NCBI GenBank assembly: GCA_902583575.1
Contig: CACHWY010000006.1
Span: 1 to 64,000 of the forward strand
DNA: 64,000 nt
Direction: 5' to 3'
Source of the DNA: an uncultured SAR86 cluster bacterium
Lineage (GTDB): Bacteria; Pseudomonadota; Gammaproteobacteria; Magnimaribacterales; D2472
The notes below the pieces were generated by a model. It was given only the letters and a program-made list of their open reading frames with translations, was not told where the DNA came from and did no database searches. Shown piece by piece: positions 38,047 through 46,673 of this stretch. The position numbers and the translations under genes were made by a program. Within the stretch, counting starts at the first letter, position 1. Each line of letters opens with the position of its first letter.

Positions 38047-38733
38047 CTAATCCGGTGATCTTGAAAATTTATAGCCAACACCTCTAATAGTTTGAACATA
38101 TTTACCCATTGGCCCAAGTTTTTCTCTAAGGCGTTTTATGTGAGTATCAACAGTCCTTGTTGTAACTTCAGGGCTGTAACCCCAAACGTCAGTAAGCAAC
38201 TGATCTCTAGATTGAACTCTTCCTCTTCTATCAACAAGTTGTCTCAACAATCTAAACTCTAAAGCTGTTAAATCTATTTGATCATTGTTAACTTTAACTT
38301 CGTGAGATTCAACATCAATACTTAGATCACCAAATTGACGCGCAACCTCTAAGACATCTTCTTTTTTTTGACCTCTTTTTAATATGGCTTTAATTCTTAA
38401 AATTAGTTCTCGAACACTAAAGGGTTTAGTTACATAATCATCAGCCCCTAATTCAAAACCAACCACTTTATCAACCTCATCGTCTTTAGCGGTTAGGATA
38501 ATTATTGGAATGGTTTCTGTCTCGGGATTAGATTTCATTTTTTTACACAAATCTAAACCTGAACCATCAGGCAACATAAGATCTAAAAGAATTAAAGAAA
38601 ATTTATTTAAATTTACGACAGACTCTGCCTCAGATAATGAAGATACGCTTGTCACAGTATAGTTTTCTCTATAGAGGTTGTATTCCAGATTTTTTCTTAT
38701 ATCTGGCTCATCTTCAATAACTAATATATTCAC
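38047..38733 (-). CDS. phoB: Phosphate-regulon response regulator PhoB
   Basis: 228 residues. Receiver domain with IEDEPD (7-12), phosphoacceptor Asp51 in LLDLMLPDGSG, Thr in ILTAKDD and Lys in YVTKPFS. The OmpR-type winged helix follows with LTALEFRLLRQL and the C-terminal TIRGVGYKFSR. Best match in layout to PhoB, supported by PhoR directly downstream and by the many phosphate genes nearby. Binds direct repeats such as those at 36231. Confidence 0.93.
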   Translation of the reverse strand: MNILVIEDEPDIRKNLEYNLYRENYTVTSVSSLSEAESVVNLNKFSLILLDLMLPDGSGLDLCKKMKSNPETETIPIIILTAKDDEVDKVVGFELGADDYVTKPFSVRELILRIKAILKRGQKKEDVLEVARQFGDLSIDVESHEVKVNNDQIDLTALEFRLLRQLVDRRGRVQSRDQLLTDVWGYSPEVTTRTVDTHIKRLREKLGPMGKYVQTIRGVGYKFSRSPD

Positions 38734-38803
38734 ATTTAATCCTATATTTAAAATGTATTTTTACTTTTTTTTTGATATTTTGAAAGTAAAAAATAAAAAT
38801 AAT

Positions 38804-40486
38804 TTACTCTTGAGTAAAGATTTCTCTTAGAGCTGGCTTGTCAAATTTCCCAGATGCTACAAGAGGAAGTTTTGAATCCATGAATTTAATTAGAGCTGGA
38901 ATTTTAAATGCTGCTAATTTATCTGATAGGAATTCCACTAAAGATTCTTCATTTAATTTTGCATCTTCTTTGAGGTAGATTGCGGTACATAATATTTCTC
39001 CAAGTCTCTCATCTGGTATTCCAAAAACACAAGCCTGTAGAACATCTGGATGCTCATATATAGCATTTTCTACTTCAGGACATGCAATATTTTCGCCACC
39101 TCTAATTACCATATCTTTGATTCTGTCAACAATAAATAAAAATGGGCCTTCAAACTTGCCCATATCACCTGATCTAAACCAGCCTTCGTCGTTCATACAC
39201 TCTGCCGTGGCCTCTTCATTTTTCCAATAACCTAACATATTAGATTGAGATTTAATTGCAATTTCTCCGATTTTACCTTCAGGTAATTCTTTCCATTCAT
39301 CATCAAAAATTTTAATTTCAGTTAATGGCGGAACAACTCTTCCTGCAGAAGATGGATGTGAAATATATTCATCTCCGCTACCAAGTGTTCCAAGTGCATT
39401 GGTTTCTGTTAATCCATAGCCTATGCCTGGCCTTCCTTCAAAATTATCATCTAATAACTTTACATGCTCAGCAGGTCTAGGACCCCCTCCACCACCTAGA
39501 GTTTTTAATGAAGATAAATCATAATTATCTTTATCTGGATGGTTTAGTAACTCCCATGTTTGTGTTGGCACTCCAGTAACATCTGTAATTTTTTCATCAT
39601 GTATAAGCTTAATGGCCTCTCCAGCATCCCACTTCTTCATCATAACAATCTTTCTACCTACTAAAATAGACATTAAAAAAGCAACATGACTTCCCGTAGC
39701 ATGAAACAATGGGACACATAAAAGAATACAAGATTCTGAGCTTGCTAATGGTGTTGCATCTTTACCTAACCTATTCTCTCTTTCACTTAAGATCATTGAC
39801 ATACATGCCCAACTAAAGAAAGAAGAAATAAGACCTCTTTGAGATGACAATACCCCTTTTGGTTTACCTGTTGAGCCAGATGTGTAATAAATAGTTGCAT
39901 GATCGTCACGAGATACTTCAATATCTGGCCATTCACTGGAATGATCTTTAATGAAATCTGAAAAAGAGATGAAATTTTCATCTGGGGTATAACTAGTAAT
40001 AATTTTTTTTACATCTTTTAAGTTTTCCAATCCTTGAAGTCTTTTTTGATCTCCAAATAGTAGCTTAGCTTCAGAGTGTTCAAGTGCATAAATAACTTCA
40101 TCAGGAACCCACCATGAATTTAAAGGAACACATACCGCTCCTATACCTGTAATCCCCATATATGCAAATATAAACTCTGGATTATTTTGCATACAGATAG
40201 CAACACGATCTCCCTTTTTAATTCCTTCTGATATTAATGCATTACCAACTTGTGCTGCCTTAGCTATTACATCTTTATATAAAAATCGTTCAGAGTCATA
40301 AATTAAAAACTCTTTATCAGCATGTAATAGTCCAAAATCAAAATAACCTCTTAAATTGTCTGGAAAAGAAGCATACTCACGCAGCGCTATACCTTTAGAG
40401 TTTGTATATTCTCTTGTTTCAAACAATTGACCAGAAGATGTTAATTGTTCTGTTATATCTTCAAATAATATGTTTGGGTCTTTCAT
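38804..40486 (-). CDS. Acyl-CoA synthetase (AMP-forming)
   Basis: 560 residues. P-loop YYTSGSTGKPKGV near 202-214, adenine motif GYGLTETNA near 357, and GWFRSGDMGKFEG with the hinge RIKDMVIRGGENIACPEVE near 437-480. The catalytic Lys sits in ASGKFDKPALR near the end. Activates a carboxylic acid, probably a fatty or related acid, to its CoA thioester in the cytoplasm. Divergent from a second synthetase with 116 bp between them. Confidence 0.9.
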   Translation of the reverse strand: MKDPNILFEDITEQLTSSGQLFETREYTNSKGIALREYASFPDNLRGYFDFGLLHADKEFLIYDSERFLYKDVIAKAAQVGNALISEGIKKGDRVAICMQNNPEFIFAYMGITGIGAVCVPLNSWWVPDEVIYALEHSEAKLLFGDQKRLQGLENLKDVKKIITSYTPDENFISFSDFIKDHSSEWPDIEVSRDDHATIYYTSGSTGKPKGVLSSQRGLISSFFSWACMSMILSERENRLGKDATPLASSESCILLCVPLFHATGSHVAFLMSILVGRKIVMMKKWDAGEAIKLIHDEKITDVTGVPTQTWELLNHPDKDNYDLSSLKTLGGGGGPRPAEHVKLLDDNFEGRPGIGYGLTETNALGTLGSGDEYISHPSSAGRVVPPLTEIKIFDDEWKELPEGKIGEIAIKSQSNMLGYWKNEEATAECMNDEGWFRSGDMGKFEGPFLFIVDRIKDMVIRGGENIACPEVENAIYEHPDVLQACVFGIPDERLGEILCTAIYLKEDAKLNEESLVEFLSDKLAAFKIPALIKFMDSKLPLVASGKFDKPALREIFTQE

Positions 40487-40602
40487 TTATTTAATTACTA
40501 TTATTAATATTTTGTTTTAGATTAGTTATTATAACGATAGTATTATTAGTATTGGAAATAACTAATATTAATTAATGACATTAATATTTAAGGGGGAATA
40601 GT

Positions 40603-42222
40603 ATGAATTTAGATTTTGCTTCAGTATGGGAGATGATTTCAGACATTATTCCAGATAATGATGCGCTGATATGTGGCGAAGATGTCGTTTCTTGGAAAGA
40701 TTATGATTTAACATCTAGCAAAATTGCTACAGCTCTTTCAGAGGCTGGCCTGTCAGCTAATTCAAAAGCTGGGCTATATTTAAATAATTCTAATGAGTAT
40801 CTTGTTTGTCAAAATGCTATTTTTAAGATTGGTGGGGTCCCTATTAATGTTAACTATAGGTATGTAGAAGAAGAACTAATATATCTTCTAGATAATTCAG
40901 ACTCAGAAGCGGTTTTTTATCACGCATGTTATGGAGATAGAATTAATAAGATTTCAAAATCATTACCAAATGTAAAAGCTTGGATTGAAATCTCTGATGG
41001 TACTGAATCTAAATTTGAAGGTTGTCTAAAATATGATGATCTTATAAATGATTGTCAGCCCATGGAAAGAATCCATAGAGACCCGAATACAATCTATATG
41101 TTGTATACGGGTGGAACCACAGGAATGCCAAAAGGTGTTATGTATAAACAAGGTGAATTCCTGGTATTTTTATTTAGAACTTTAAAGGCCATGGGATATG
41201 AAGTTCCAGAAGATATTAATAACCTAGAACAAAGAATTATTGATCAAAAAGAAAATAATAATTTTGTAAAAAGTCTTGTTGGCTGCCCTCTTATGCATGG
41301 TACAGGTATGTGGTTAGGAGCTTTCCTTCCTCTGCTTTTGGGCGGAACGGTTATTACAACACCAAATTTAGGATTTGATGCAAACCAGCTTTGGACGCAA
41401 GTTGAGGATAAAAATGTAACTAATATTGTGATAGTTGGTGATGCTTTTGCGAAACCTATGCTGGATGCCTTAGATGCAGCTGAATCATCTGGGAAACCAT
41501 ATAACATAAGTACTGTTCAAACAATTATTTCTAGTGGTGTTATGTGGAGTGAGGATGTTAAGAATGGACTTTTAAAACATCATGATATGTTTTTAATGGA
41601 TACTATGGGTTCCACTGAAGGCGGTATGGGTAGTTCAGTATCTACGAGAGATAACCCACCAAAAACTGCAAAATTTTCAATTAATCCTGGTGTCATAATT
41701 ATGGCTGATGACGGAGAAATCTTAGAACCAGGATCAGATAAGATTGGTCTTATTGGGACTAGTGGTTTGGTACCTGTTGGCTATTATAAAGATGAAAAAA
41801 AATCTGCCGAAACTTTTAGAGAAGTTAATGGAACTAGATATAGTTTTCCTGGGGATTATGCAAAACTTGAAGCTGATGGAACCATAACATTATTAGGCAG
41901 AGGAAGTAATTGTATAAATTCTGCAGGTGAAAAAATCTACCCAGAAGAGGTAGAGGAAGCAATCAAAAGAAACGATGAAGTCTTTGATTGTCTGGTAGTT
42001 GGTGTAGATGATGATAAATTTGGTCAAAGAGTTGTCGCAGTTGCATCTTTAACTGAAGGGTTTGAGATTTCAGAATCTGAGCTTATTGAATCAACCAGAA
42101 CGTTTATTGCAGGATACAAATTACCGAAAAAACTAATACTTGTAGATAACGTTCAAAGAGCTCCAAATGGAAAAGCAGATTACAAATGGGCAAAAGAAAT
42201 TGCAAATAAGCATACTAACTAA
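40603..42222 (+). CDS. Acyl-CoA synthetase (AMP-forming), second family member
   Basis: 539 residues. YMLYTGGTTGMPKGVMY near 165-181, MGSTEGGMGSS near 332, NSAGEKIYPEEVEEAI near 440, catalytic Lys in RAPNGKADYKWAK near 525. The TGGTTG P-loop and GGMGSS segment are typical of the FadD17/FadD3-like branch that activates bulky or aromatic acids. GGGGGA at about 40590 is a strong ribosome site. Its 3' end overlaps the ggt reading frame by 56 bp. Confidence 0.9.
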   Translation: MNLDFASVWEMISDIIPDNDALICGEDVVSWKDYDLTSSKIATALSEAGLSANSKAGLYLNNSNEYLVCQNAIFKIGGVPINVNYRYVEEELIYLLDNSDSEAVFYHACYGDRINKISKSLPNVKAWIEISDGTESKFEGCLKYDDLINDCQPMERIHRDPNTIYMLYTGGTTGMPKGVMYKQGEFLVFLFRTLKAMGYEVPEDINNLEQRIIDQKENNNFVKSLVGCPLMHGTGMWLGAFLPLLLGGTVITTPNLGFDANQLWTQVEDKNVTNIVIVGDAFAKPMLDALDAAESSGKPYNISTVQTIISSGVMWSEDVKNGLLKHHDMFLMDTMGSTEGGMGSSVSTRDNPPKTAKFSINPGVIIMADDGEILEPGSDKIGLIGTSGLVPVGYYKDEKKSAETFREVNGTRYSFPGDYAKLEADGTITLLGRGSNCINSAGEKIYPEEVEEAIKRNDEVFDCLVVGVDDDKFGQRVVAVASLTEGFEISESELIESTRTFIAGYKLPKKLILVDNVQRAPNGKADYKWAKEIANKHTN

Positions 42223-43954
42223 AAAACAAATCTCATGTTTTTTTATTATTTTCATTGCTTCATTTAATTTATATTCATTTGAGCCAATATCATACTTAAA
42301 AACATTAGGATATGAGCCTGCCCAAAAAGAAATGGCTATCAGTCCTAATGGAATGATTACTACTCAACACTTCTTAGCAACTGCTGTCGGTGAAAAAATA
42401 CTTAATAAAGGTGGAAATGCTTATGATGCATCAATTGCAATAGCATTTACTCTAGCAGTTGTATTGCCCAGAGCAGGAAATATAGGCGGAGGTGGCTTTA
42501 TGGTTATGTTCGATGAGAAAACAAATAAGCCATACTCTATAGATTATAGAGAGAGAGCGCCTATATTGTCTTATCGTGATATGTATTTAAATGATGATGG
42601 CTCATTTAATGAGTTAGAACTCTCTACATTTGGATATTTAGCAAGTGGTGTTCCTGGAACAGTTGCAGGCCTCTGGGAGGTGCATAAAAGATTTGGCTCC
42701 CTGCCATGGCATGAACTCCTAAAAGATGCAATTTTTTATGCTGAAAATGGTTTTGATATTACCCCATATATGGCTGATGTTTTATTAGAATATAATGAAA
42801 AATTATCTTTTTATTCAGAAACTAAAAGTATTTTCCAGAAAGATTATCCAGATTTTAAAAATAAAAAATTAATTCAAATAGATTTAGCACAAACTTTAAG
42901 GATTATTTCATCTAAAGGCAAAAAAGGTTTCTATGAAGGAGAGGTGGCGCAAAAAATTGCAAATGAAATGGCGTTAAATGGCGGTTTGATTTCAATAGAT
43001 GATTTAAAAAATTATGTTGCTGTCTGGCGAGAGCCTTTAAGCTCTGATTACAGAGGTAATAAAGTTATTACTATGGGGCCGCCCTCTTCTGGTGGAGTCC
43101 ATATAATACAAATGCTTAATATTTTAGAAAACTATAAACTTAATGAGTTTGAACATAATTCATCTGAATATATAAATTTACTTACTGAAGTAATGAAGCA
43201 TGCCTATGCAGATAGATCAAAATATCTAGGTGACCCAGATTTTTATGAAGTTCCGATAGCAAAAATTACAAGTCCTGATTATGCAGGTGAGATATTTAAC
43301 AGTATTAAAATTGGGTCAACCACACCATCTAAAAATATTTATCCTGGGATGTATTTAAGAGATGAAAGTCTAGAAACAACACACTTTTCAGTTGCTGATA
43401 AAAATGGAAACGTTGTTTCCTCAACATATACATTAAATTCTACATTTGGTTCTGGAGTTGTAATCAAAGGAACTGGAATAATAATGAATAATGAAATGGA
43501 TGATTTTTCAGCAGCTCCAGGCATACCAAATCAATTTGGTTTATTGGGAGCAGAAGCTAATGAAATAGTTCCATATAAAAGACCTTTGAGCTCTATGACA
43601 CCGACAATTGTAATGAAAGATAACGAATTATTTTTTACAACAGGCAGTCCAGGTGGCTCAAGAATAATATCTGCAGTTCTGCAATCTATTTTAAATATAA
43701 TTGATTTTGATATGGATTTAGAAGAGGCAACATTTGCAAAAAGGATTCATCATCAGTGGCAACCAGATATTCTAGAAATAGAACTATCAATAGAAAATGA
43801 AATGAAGGATAGTCTAGAGATGATGGGTTATGAGATAGAAATAAAAGAACCGTTAACATGCATTCAAACAATCATGTTTGATAAAGATAAATATTACGGT
43901 TATGGTGATTTTAGAAGGCCTGATGCTTTTGCTTCAGGAAAAATAAATGATTGA
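42167..43954 (+). CDS. ggt: Gamma-glutamyltransferase, periplasmic
   Basis: 595 residues in the widest reading from 42167. An in-frame TTG at 42200 would give a cleaner signal peptide (QISILTKKQISCFFIIFIASF) and is quite possible, because the long form overlaps the previous gene by 56 bp. The enzyme cleaves the gamma-glutamyl bond of glutathione and transfers it. The precursor is cut before the catalytic Thr (codon at 43376) in ETTHFSVADKNGNVVS; TLNSTFGSG, SMTPTIV and GSPGGSRI motifs are intact. Confidence 0.92.
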   Translation: MEKQITNGQKKLQISILTKKQISCFFIIFIASFNLYSFEPISYLKTLGYEPAQKEMAISPNGMITTQHFLATAVGEKILNKGGNAYDASIAIAFTLAVVLPRAGNIGGGGFMVMFDEKTNKPYSIDYRERAPILSYRDMYLNDDGSFNELELSTFGYLASGVPGTVAGLWEVHKRFGSLPWHELLKDAIFYAENGFDITPYMADVLLEYNEKLSFYSETKSIFQKDYPDFKNKKLIQIDLAQTLRIISSKGKKGFYEGEVAQKIANEMALNGGLISIDDLKNYVAVWREPLSSDYRGNKVITMGPPSSGGVHIIQMLNILENYKLNEFEHNSSEYINLLTEVMKHAYADRSKYLGDPDFYEVPIAKITSPDYAGEIFNSIKIGSTTPSKNIYPGMYLRDESLETTHFSVADKNGNVVSSTYTLNSTFGSGVVIKGTGIIMNNEMDDFSAAPGIPNQFGLLGAEANEIVPYKRPLSSMTPTIVMKDNELFFTTGSPGGSRIISAVLQSILNIIDFDMDLEEATFAKRIHHQWQPDILEIELSIENEMKDSLEMMGYEIEIKEPLTCIQTIMFDKDKYYGYGDFRRPDAFASGKIND

Positions 43955-44036
43955 TAAATTACTTATAATTGGCGCATATGCTGTTCCTGCAATAACTTTA
44001 TTGATTATTTGTTTTTATGTAACTCGTAAAAAATAA
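43947..44036 (+). CDS. Tiny single-span membrane protein (29 aa)
   Basis: ATG at 43947 overlaps the ggt stop by 8 bp and the stop is 2 bp before the prepilin peptidase start. 29 residues: MIDKLLIIGAYAVPAITLLI, then CFYVTRKK with a basic end. The overlap with ggt and abutment with the next gene support translation. Slightly similar in size and shape to heme-exporter CcmD, but the similarity is too weak to name it. Confidence 0.45.
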   Translation: MIDKLLIIGAYAVPAITLLIICFYVTRKK

Positions 44037-44037
44037 A

Positions 44038-44892
44038 TTGATTAACATTTTCAATTACGATTACCAATATGGCCTAAATGCAATAAGTTCGATTGATTTA
44101 TTCTTATTCTCATTAATTTTTCTTTGCATTGGAAGTTTTGCTTCAAGCACTATTTATAGGCTCTCGCTTATTTTTTCAGAAGATAATCCAAATACTAACT
44201 TATTATTTCCGAGGTCTTTTTGTCCAAACTGTAAAACTACAATTAAACTAATTTATCTAATCCCTTTGGCTGGATACTTAATTCAAAAAGGTAAATGTAA
44301 TTCTTGTAGATCAAATATTTCTATTTTTTACCCTTTAACAGAAATCTTTTTTTTATTTGTGGGGCTTGTTGCATTAAATGCATACGGTATAAGTATATTT
44401 TTATATTTTTTAATTTTCATAACTTATTTATTTTATGTTTTATTTTATTTAGATTTAAAATTTTATTATCTTCCTCTTTCAATCAATCTTCTCCTAGTCA
44501 TAACTGGTTTCATTAGTAATGTATTTTTTAATATGTTTATTGATGATTTAAATTACTTATTTAACTTAAACTCTATCCAGTTTTCTTCTTTAGGTTTTTT
44601 AATTGGGTATTCTTCACTCTGGTTGGTAAATTTTGTTTTTAAGACTATATACAAAAAAGATGGAATCGGTGGAGGCGACTTTGTTTTATTTGGAGCTATC
44701 GGAAGTATGTTTGGACCATTCTCGTTGGGCTTAATATTGTTTTTAGGCGCTACTATAGGCTGTACTTTGTTTTTATTCTTAAATAAGGCATTTACAAAAG
44801 AAATACCATTAGGTTCATGTTTGATATTGGGTACTGTATTTTATATTTTTATAAAAAAATATGAACTTTTGAGTATGTTTATAGTCATATAA
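44038..44892 (+). CDS. gspO: Type IV prepilin / T2SS leader peptidase
   Basis: 284 residues from a TTG start. Cleaves and N-methylates the GspG-K pseudopilins. The N-terminal methylase zinc loop has CPNC (near 61) and CNSC (near 86). Catalytic Asp regions are FYLDLKFYYLPLSINL near 140 and GIGGGDFVLFGAIGS near 210. About 8 spans. It is 13 kb from the gsp operon, co-transcribed with ggt, and is the only prepilin peptidase in the window, so it must process these pseudopilins unless another copy exists elsewhere. Confidence 0.93.
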   Translation: MINIFNYDYQYGLNAISSIDLFLFSLIFLCIGSFASSTIYRLSLIFSEDNPNTNLLFPRSFCPNCKTTIKLIYLIPLAGYLIQKGKCNSCRSNISIFYPLTEIFFLFVGLVALNAYGISIFLYFLIFITYLFYVLFYLDLKFYYLPLSINLLLVITGFISNVFFNMFIDDLNYLFNLNSIQFSSLGFLIGYSSLWLVNFVFKTIYKKDGIGGGDFVLFGAIGSMFGPFSLGLILFLGATIGCTLFLFLNKAFTKEIPLGSCLILGTVFYIFIKKYELLSMFIVI

Positions 44893-44939
44893 GTATAGAC
44901 CTTTTGAATATCCTCTAAATCATATATCCCCTGGGTCTT

Positions 44940-44966
44940 AAAAGCAGGCGCCATGTCTGCTTTTTT
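44940..44966 (+). terminator. Terminator after the prepilin peptidase gene
   Basis: AAAAGCAGGC (44940-44949) pairs with GTCTGCTTTT (44955-44964) with one G-U pair, followed by T. It ends the ggt-gspO transcript about 50 bp after the stop. Confidence 0.75.
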
Positions 44967-45029
44967 ATACTTACAATAAATAAAATATGTTATAAATAGT
45001 ATCTAATAAATTTATTTGATTGAACTAAT

Positions 45030-45761
45030 ATGAAAAAAATTACTTTACTTGTAGCTACAATATTTTTAATGGGTGCTTGTTCCCAAAATGAACAAAATAC
45101 TTCTATAGGTTCAGAGAATATGGTGGAATATGTTTGGCATAAAGTCGGTCCAGATTTTAATACTGAGAATCTAGCAATGTTAATAATTTCTTGGAATGGC
45201 ATCGTAGATAATATGAATTGTTCAGGAATGAGAGGCGCAAACATACTAACTCCTGAGGTCGCTAATGAAAGATATGACTTTATTTGGGTTATGTTATGGG
45301 ATTCTCAAAGTGGGCGTGATGAATGTTGGAAGGATTGGACTACAAATCAACAATCAGCTTGGGATGTAAGAACAGATGGAATTATGGAGCCTGATTTTGA
45401 TAATGTTTACTTATTTAAATCAACTGTTGGACAGGCTCCTAAAGTTGAAAATAATTCTGGACAATTTGTAAACAGATTTAATTTTTGTAATTACAAAGAA
45501 GGTTATTCAGAGTCTTCACTAGAAATATTTAGAAATGATATTGCTTCAACTAATTGGAGTGATACATACTGGTATGTTCTATTAGAGCCTACATTTGATG
45601 CGAATCCAAAACCAGATTTTGTATGGCTAGATTTATGGGCAAATAATGCTGATAAAGAAATCGCTTATACTAAATATATAAAAAGTGGGATTGCTGATTC
45701 ATCTGGACAGGCTTTCGAGTGTAACATTGTTGATTTCGCAGGTGTTGCTATCAGAAGATAA
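45030..45761 (+). CDS. Secreted lipoprotein, paralogue of the 58-60 kb family
   Basis: 243 residues, lipobox LMGACSQNE (Cys17). The mature protein has two loosely repeated halves: ANILTPEVANERYDFIWVML in the first and LLEPTFDANPKPDFVWLDLW in the second. Position for position it resembles the proteins at 58173 and 59387 (MLVPYYGVNLDTFDFLW; DCTYGEG beside FCNYKEG), so the three are paralogues. The fold looks like paired dimeric alpha-beta barrel (NIPSNAP/ABM-like) domains, but no function is known. It stops two bases before tRNA-Gly. Confidence 0.75.
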   Translation: MKKITLLVATIFLMGACSQNEQNTSIGSENMVEYVWHKVGPDFNTENLAMLIISWNGIVDNMNCSGMRGANILTPEVANERYDFIWVMLWDSQSGRDECWKDWTTNQQSAWDVRTDGIMEPDFDNVYLFKSTVGQAPKVENNSGQFVNRFNFCNYKEGYSESSLEIFRNDIASTNWSDTYWYVLLEPTFDANPKPDFVWLDLWANNADKEIAYTKYIKSGIADSSGQAFECNIVDFAGVAIRR

Positions 45762-45762
45762 T

Positions 45763-45838
45763 TGGAGCGGGTGACGGGATTCGAACCCGTACCAATAGCT
45801 TGGAAGGCTATTGTGCTAGCCATTAACACCACACCCGC
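45763..45838 (-). tRNA. tRNA-Gly (anticodon TCC)
   Basis: 76 bases including an encoded CCA. Acceptor stem GCGGGTG/CACCCGC, anticodon loop CTTCCAA between AATAGC and GCTATT, and T arm ACGGGTTCGAATCCCGT. The TCC anticodon reads Gly codons GGA and GGG. A standard cloverleaf forms. Confidence 0.96.
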
Positions 45839-45906
45839 AATAGTCGAGAAATTATAATAAAAATGTGGGCATATTGCTCCATATTTCTTAAATTGTTATC
45901 TTTATA

Positions 45907-46638
45907 TTAGATTTGAAAAAATCTATAGGTTTTTGAATCAATGCACTCAGCATTATCAAGAAATTCATTTTTAATCTCTGTAGAATCTGGATCGCTTAAC
46001 CATTGAGTAGATATATTATTTTTAAAATCTTCTTGATAAAAATAATTAATCCATATGAATTCACCTGAATTTAATTCTTCTTGAAAGTATTCAATCCCAT
46101 ATTGAATTTTTAACTGATTCATTTTACTTATAAATCTATCTAATGAAATTCTAAAGGTCCCATAATTAAAACCTGGTTTATAAAAACATCTTAAGATCTC
46201 AGCATTATTTGACATATTTTGTTCTATCTCAATATAGTTATATAAGCTCATGCCATTAAATAAATTTGAATTAAAATTACATGAAGCCACCTCATCAAAA
46301 CCATTCTTACTTAGTTCATTAATGAGATCTGTAAAAATATCATTAGAGGTGTAGTTTTTTATACTTATTTTAAATTTATCAACGATATCATTTTCAGGAA
46401 AAAAGACTTTCAAGGAATATGAAGATGTATTTTGGAAAATGTCATTCTTTATAAAACCTGATAAGAATGATTCAAGTTTTAACAATGAAGATGCATCATT
46501 TAAATTACAATCAAAGAAATAATTTGAAAAATTATAATCCGGAGTAATCAATTGATTGATTTCAATATTATTATCAATGTTTTTCGAACAAGAAAAAAGA
46601 AAAAAAGCTACTAATGCTGTTAAATAAGAAGTCTTCAT
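45907..46638 (-). CDS. Lipoprotein of unknown function
   Basis: 243 residues from the ATG at 46638 (an in-frame ATG at 46662 would add 8 residues and cannot be excluded). Signal peptide ends in the lipobox FFLFSCSKN. The remainder is rich in Asn and Phe, has a few Cys and no motif I know. It follows the hydrolase gene at 46674 on the same strand by about 36 bp and may be co-transcribed with it. Confidence 0.65.
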   Translation of the reverse strand: MKTSYLTALVAFFLFSCSKNIDNNIEINQLITPDYNFSNYFFDCNLNDASSLLKLESFLSGFIKNDIFQNTSSYSLKVFFPENDIVDKFKISIKNYTSNDIFTDLINELSKNGFDEVASCNFNSNLFNGMSLYNYIEIEQNMSNNAEILRCFYKPGFNYGTFRISLDRFISKMNQLKIQYGIEYFQEELNSGEFIWINYFYQEDFKNNISTQWLSDPDSTEIKNEFLDNAECIDSKTYRFFQI

Positions 46639-46673
46639 ATGTTTTAATTTAATAAGTTTCAATTATATTAATT

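Noticed and set aside
38753-38796. A/T-rich inverted repeat (TTTTTACTTT with AAAGTAAAAA) between phoB and the acyl-CoA synthetase
   Set aside because: Arms are almost pure A/T, such pairings arise often by chance in this composition, and the loop is long. It may act as a weak terminator but I cannot support it.
38803-38818. Palindrome TTTACTC-TT-GAGTAAA at the end of the acyl-CoA synthetase gene, upstream of phoB
   Set aside because: It lies over the last codons and stop of the synthetase gene, so coding constraint explains most of it. No second copy was found near phoB.
43947-44036. CcmD assignment for the 29-residue protein
   Set aside because: Only size and one hydrophobic span agree; no other cytochrome c maturation gene is present, so I left it unnamed.
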